Positions 5,687-8,056 of a DNA stretch of 8,056 nucleotides are shown piece by piece (position 1 is the stretch's first letter; every line of letters starts with the position of its first letter). The notes below the pieces were generated by a model. It was not told where the DNA came from. It did no database searches and saw only the letters and a list, made by a program, of their open reading frames with translations. Origin of the DNA: an uncultured Collinsella sp. GTDB taxonomy: Bacteria > Actinomycetota > Coriobacteriia > Coriobacteriales > Coriobacteriaceae. Made by a program: the position numbers and the translations under genes. The stretch lies in NCBI GenBank assembly GCA_900555815.1, contig USMR01000029.1:1-8056 (forward strand), in the 5' to 3' direction.

Positions 5687-8056
5687 ATGGAATCGTTGTA
5701 CCGAAAGTATCGCCCGCTCACCTTTGACTCCGTGGTGGGCCAGCAGCATATCGTCTCGACGCTCGAGCACGCCATCACCGAGGGGCGCCTGTCCCACGCG
5801 TACCTATTCTGCGGACCGCGCGGCACGGGCAAGACCACCATGGCGCGCATTCTGGCCAAGGCGCTGCTGTGCCGCAATGCCGAGGCGGCGCGCGCCGAGG
5901 GTGCAAGCGGCTGCATGCCCGACGGTACTTGCGAGGAGTGCGAGCTCATCGCCGAGGGCAACCACCCGGATGTCTACGAGCTCGATGCCGCAAGCCGTAC
6001 TGGCGTGGACAACGTGCGCGAGGAGATCATCAACTCCGTCAACTTTGCCCCGGTGCGCGGCAAGTACAAGATTTATATCATCGACGAGGTCCACATGCTC
6101 ACGACGGCGGCGTTCAACGCGCTGCTCAAGACGCTTGAGGAGCCGCCGGCACACGTGATCTTTGTGCTGTGCACCACCGACCCGCAAAAGATTCTGGAGA
6201 CCATCCTCTCGCGCTGCCAGCGCTTCGATTTCCATCGTATCGGCAATGAGGATATTGAGCATCGCCTGGCATACGTGTGCGAGCAGGAGGGCTTCGATTA
6301 CGACGACGAGGCGCTGGCTATCGTGGCACGTCATGCCAAGGGCGGCATGCGCGACGCGTTGTCCACGCTGGAGCAGCTGAGCGTTTTTGGCAACGGCGCC
6401 GTGCATGCGGACGATGCCCGCTCGCTTTTGGGCGAGGTTTCGGACCAGATCCTGGGCGAGTTTGCCCGCGCCATTGCCGATCGCGATGTTGCCGAGCTCT
6501 ATGGACTGATCCGTGCGCAGGTCGAGGAAGGAAACGACCTGCTGGAGCTGACGCGCGACCTGGTAGCGCATGTGCGTGACGTGTACGTTGCCTGCGTTGC
6601 CGGTGCCCGTGCCGAGCTGTTTGAGGGCGGTGCCGAGCAGGCCGAGGCGCTTGCTGCCGAGGCCGCTGCCTTTGGCGAGCATCCTGCCGACCGCCTGGCC
6701 CGTGTGCTGACGGTGCTCGACGATGCCGCACTGGAGATGAGGGGCGCGAGCGACGTGCGCCTGGTGCTCGAGATCGCCTGCACGCGCCTGGCACGTCCCG
6801 AGGCCGATTTAACGATTGAGGCATTGGCCGAGCGCGTGGCACGTCTGGAGGCCATGGTTGCCAACGGCGCCGTGCCGGCGAGCGTGGCCGCTGCTCAGGC
6901 CGCCGCGCCTGCAGCATCCGTACCCGCTGCTGCCCAACAGCCGACGCTCATTTCGGGCGCCCGTGCTGCCGCTCCGGCGGCATCCGCTGCCCCCGCTGCT
7001 ACGTCCGCGCATCAGGGTGGCATGCCTTGGGACCGCGGCGCTGCTGTTCCGGCTGCCCAGCCTGCTCCCCGTTCTGCGTCCGTGTCAGCTTCCAAGTCTG
7101 CAGCGCCTGCACCTCAGCCTGCGCCGACTTCGACGCCTCAGCCCGTTGCTGCCCCCGCGCCTGCCACCGCTCCGGCACCTAAGCCCCAGTCCAACAATGC
7201 CGCCCAGGTTGCCGCCGCCGGTGCTGCCGAGACGCCCGCGGTCGAGGATGCCGGAGAGCTGCAGCGCAAATGGGCCGAGGTCGTCGAGCGTGTCAAGGCG
7301 CGTCAGGCTTCCTACGCAGGGCTTTTGCTCAACGCCCGCGCCACGGCCGACGACGGCTCCAAGCTCACCGTCTCGTTCCCCGCGGGCTCGACCTTTGCCA
7401 TCAAGATGCTCGGTCGCGCCGATACGCAATCGGTGGTCCTGCCGACGGTCTGCGCAGTCTTCGGTCGTCGTACCGTCGACTATGTCTTGGATGGGGGTGG
7501 CACGCCGGCTCCTCAACATGAGGAGCATTCTCCATCTGCACGGGCTGCGGCATCTGCGGACCCGCAACCCGTGTCCTCGGCGGCCCCTGCATCCTCGAGC
7601 GCCAGCGCGCCGCAGCGGCAAGCGACACCGGTAGCGGCGTCGACCCCGTCGGCGCCTAAGCCCGCGGCGCCCAAACCGGCTGCTCCGACACCCGTGTCCA
7701 AGCCCGCCTCGCCCGCGCCCAAGTCGTCTGACCTAGGCAAAGCCCCCTGGCTACGCTCCGACAACCCCGCCGGCGCTCCTGCCACGGGTAAGCTCCCGAC
7801 CGAGCCCGCACCCCGTGCGCCCGAGCGCTCGGCTGCCCCCAAGGCTCAGTCTGTCGCGCAGTCCGCGCCGTGGGAATCCGAGCAGGTGCCCTACGACGAC
7901 GCCATGGTCGGCGGCTTTGCCGGCGATGCGAGCGGGGACGATCTGCCTCCGTTCGACGTGCCGGGTGCGGCGTCCGCGCCCAAGTCCGCTGCAACTGCCC
8001 CCAAAGAGGAGGGCGCTCCTGCAGCTCCCTGGGAGTCCAACCCCGGCGCGGGCAGT
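5687..8056 (+). CDS. dnaX: DNA polymerase III subunit tau (clamp loader), 3' end off window
   Basis: AAA+ ATPase of the replicative clamp loader, which opens the sliding clamp and couples polymerase to helicase. The frame is open for 790 codons to the window edge. The opening LYRKYRP..F..VVGQ is diagnostic. Walker A is GPRGTGKT (43-50), Walker B is IIDE (D133, E134), sensor 1 is TT at 163-164 and the SRC arginine finger is R176. The zinc cysteines are C62, C76, C82 and C85, spaced more widely than the usual C-x8-C-x2-C-x2-C. The clamp-loader collar ends near residue 385. An Ala/Pro linker (about 405-520) leads to a folded domain at about 524-602 (WAEVVERVKARQASYAGLLL...), resembling the alpha-binding domain of other tau proteins. 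A second Ala/Pro/Lys tail follows, with PW motifs at W688, W729 and W782; W448 lies in the first linker. I see no A-run able to act as a slippery site for a gamma product. The start ATG has GGGGGAG 5 bases upstream. Confidence 0.97.
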   Translation, partial: MESLYRKYRPLTFDSVVGQQHIVSTLEHAITEGRLSHAYLFCGPRGTGKTTMARILAKALLCRNAEAARAEGASGCMPDGTCEECELIAEGNHPDVYELDAASRTGVDNVREEIINSVNFAPVRGKYKIYIIDEVHMLTTAAFNALLKTLEEPPAHVIFVLCTTDPQKILETILSRCQRFDFHRIGNEDIEHRLAYVCEQEGFDYDDEALAIVARHAKGGMRDALSTLEQLSVFGNGAVHADDARSLLGEVSDQILGEFARAIADRDVAELYGLIRAQVEEGNDLLELTRDLVAHVRDVYVACVAGARAELFEGGAEQAEALAAEAAAFGEHPADRLARVLTVLDDAALEMRGASDVRLVLEIACTRLARPEADLTIEALAERVARLEAMVANGAVPASVAAAQAAAPAASVPAAAQQPTLISGARAAAPAASAAPAATSAHQGGMPWDRGAAVPAAQPAPRSASVSASKSAAPAPQPAPTSTPQPVAAPAPATAPAPKPQSNNAAQVAAAGAAETPAVEDAGELQRKWAEVVERVKARQASYAGLLLNARATADDGSKLTVSFPAGSTFAIKMLGRADTQSVVLPTVCAVFGRRTVDYVLDGGGTPAPQHEEHSPSARAAASADPQPVSSAAPASSSASAPQRQATPVAASTPSAPKPAAPKPAAPTPVSKPASPAPKSSDLGKAPWLRSDNPAGAPATGKLPTEPAPRAPERSAAPKAQSVAQSAPWESEQVPYDDAMVGGFAGDASGDDLPPFDVPGAASAPKSAATAPKEEGAPAAPWESNPGAGS

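Noticed and set aside
5572..5961. N-terminal extension of the YcxB-like protein to 365 residues
   Set aside because: It would overlap the conserved 5' end of dnaX on the other strand and has no homology-like features. The ATG at 5571 has a ribosome site and starts an ordinary protein.
5804..6682. 292-codon open frame antisense to dnaX
   Set aside because: Long antisense frames are expected opposite GC-rich coding DNA. The top strand carries unmistakable DnaX motifs across the same region.
5687..8056. Programmed frameshift site producing a short gamma form of DnaX
   Set aside because: I looked for an A-AAA-AAG-type heptamer or a long A-run and saw none; a different mechanism cannot be excluded.

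Overview
The window is gene-dense, GC-rich bacterial DNA with strong GC-ending codon bias and Ala/Pro-rich proteins. The gene content and order point to an actinobacterium. The kinase type, the long low-complexity tails and the overall style suggest a Coriobacteriia member such as Collinsella, but that assignment is inference and no marker here proves it. There are six protein-coding genes, two of them cut by the window edges. I see no RNA gene, mobile element, CRISPR array or gene-free stretch over 300 bases.

Minus strand, 4719 down to 1: a tightly packed phospho-signalling operon in the order Ser/Thr protein kinase, FhaA-like (DUF3662 + FHA), FhaB-like (membrane anchor + FHA), PP2C phosphatase (3' end off the window). 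The junctions are a 4-base GTGA overlap, a 6-base gap and a 4-base ATGA overlap, so translation is probably coupled. The last three genes match the order of the mycobacterial fhaA-fhaB-pstP cluster, which continues into rodA and pbpA and controls cell-wall growth and division. The same genes may lie just outside position 1. The kinase differs from PknA/PknB. It sits at the front of the operon, has HLD instead of HRD in the catalytic loop, has no threonine in the usual activation-loop positions, and carries about ten membrane segments with no PASTA domains. The logic is writer (kinase), two phosphothreonine readers (FHA proteins) and eraser (PP2C), all membrane-linked or membrane-recruited.

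Minus strand, 5571 to 4864: a 235-residue protein with a two-helix membrane hairpin, a YcxB-like domain and a strongly basic C-terminal tail. Between it and the kinase are 144 bases holding a candidate extended -10 promoter for the kinase operon.

Plus strand, 5687 to the end: dnaX, encoding the tau subunit of the DNA polymerase III clamp loader, open through 790 codons and cut by the window edge. It has a normal AAA+ core, an expanded zinc-cysteine module, an alpha-binding-like domain, and then an extra low-complexity tail with repeated Pro-Trp motifs. dnaX and the YcxB-like gene are divergent across 115 bases that contain a symmetric -10-like element.
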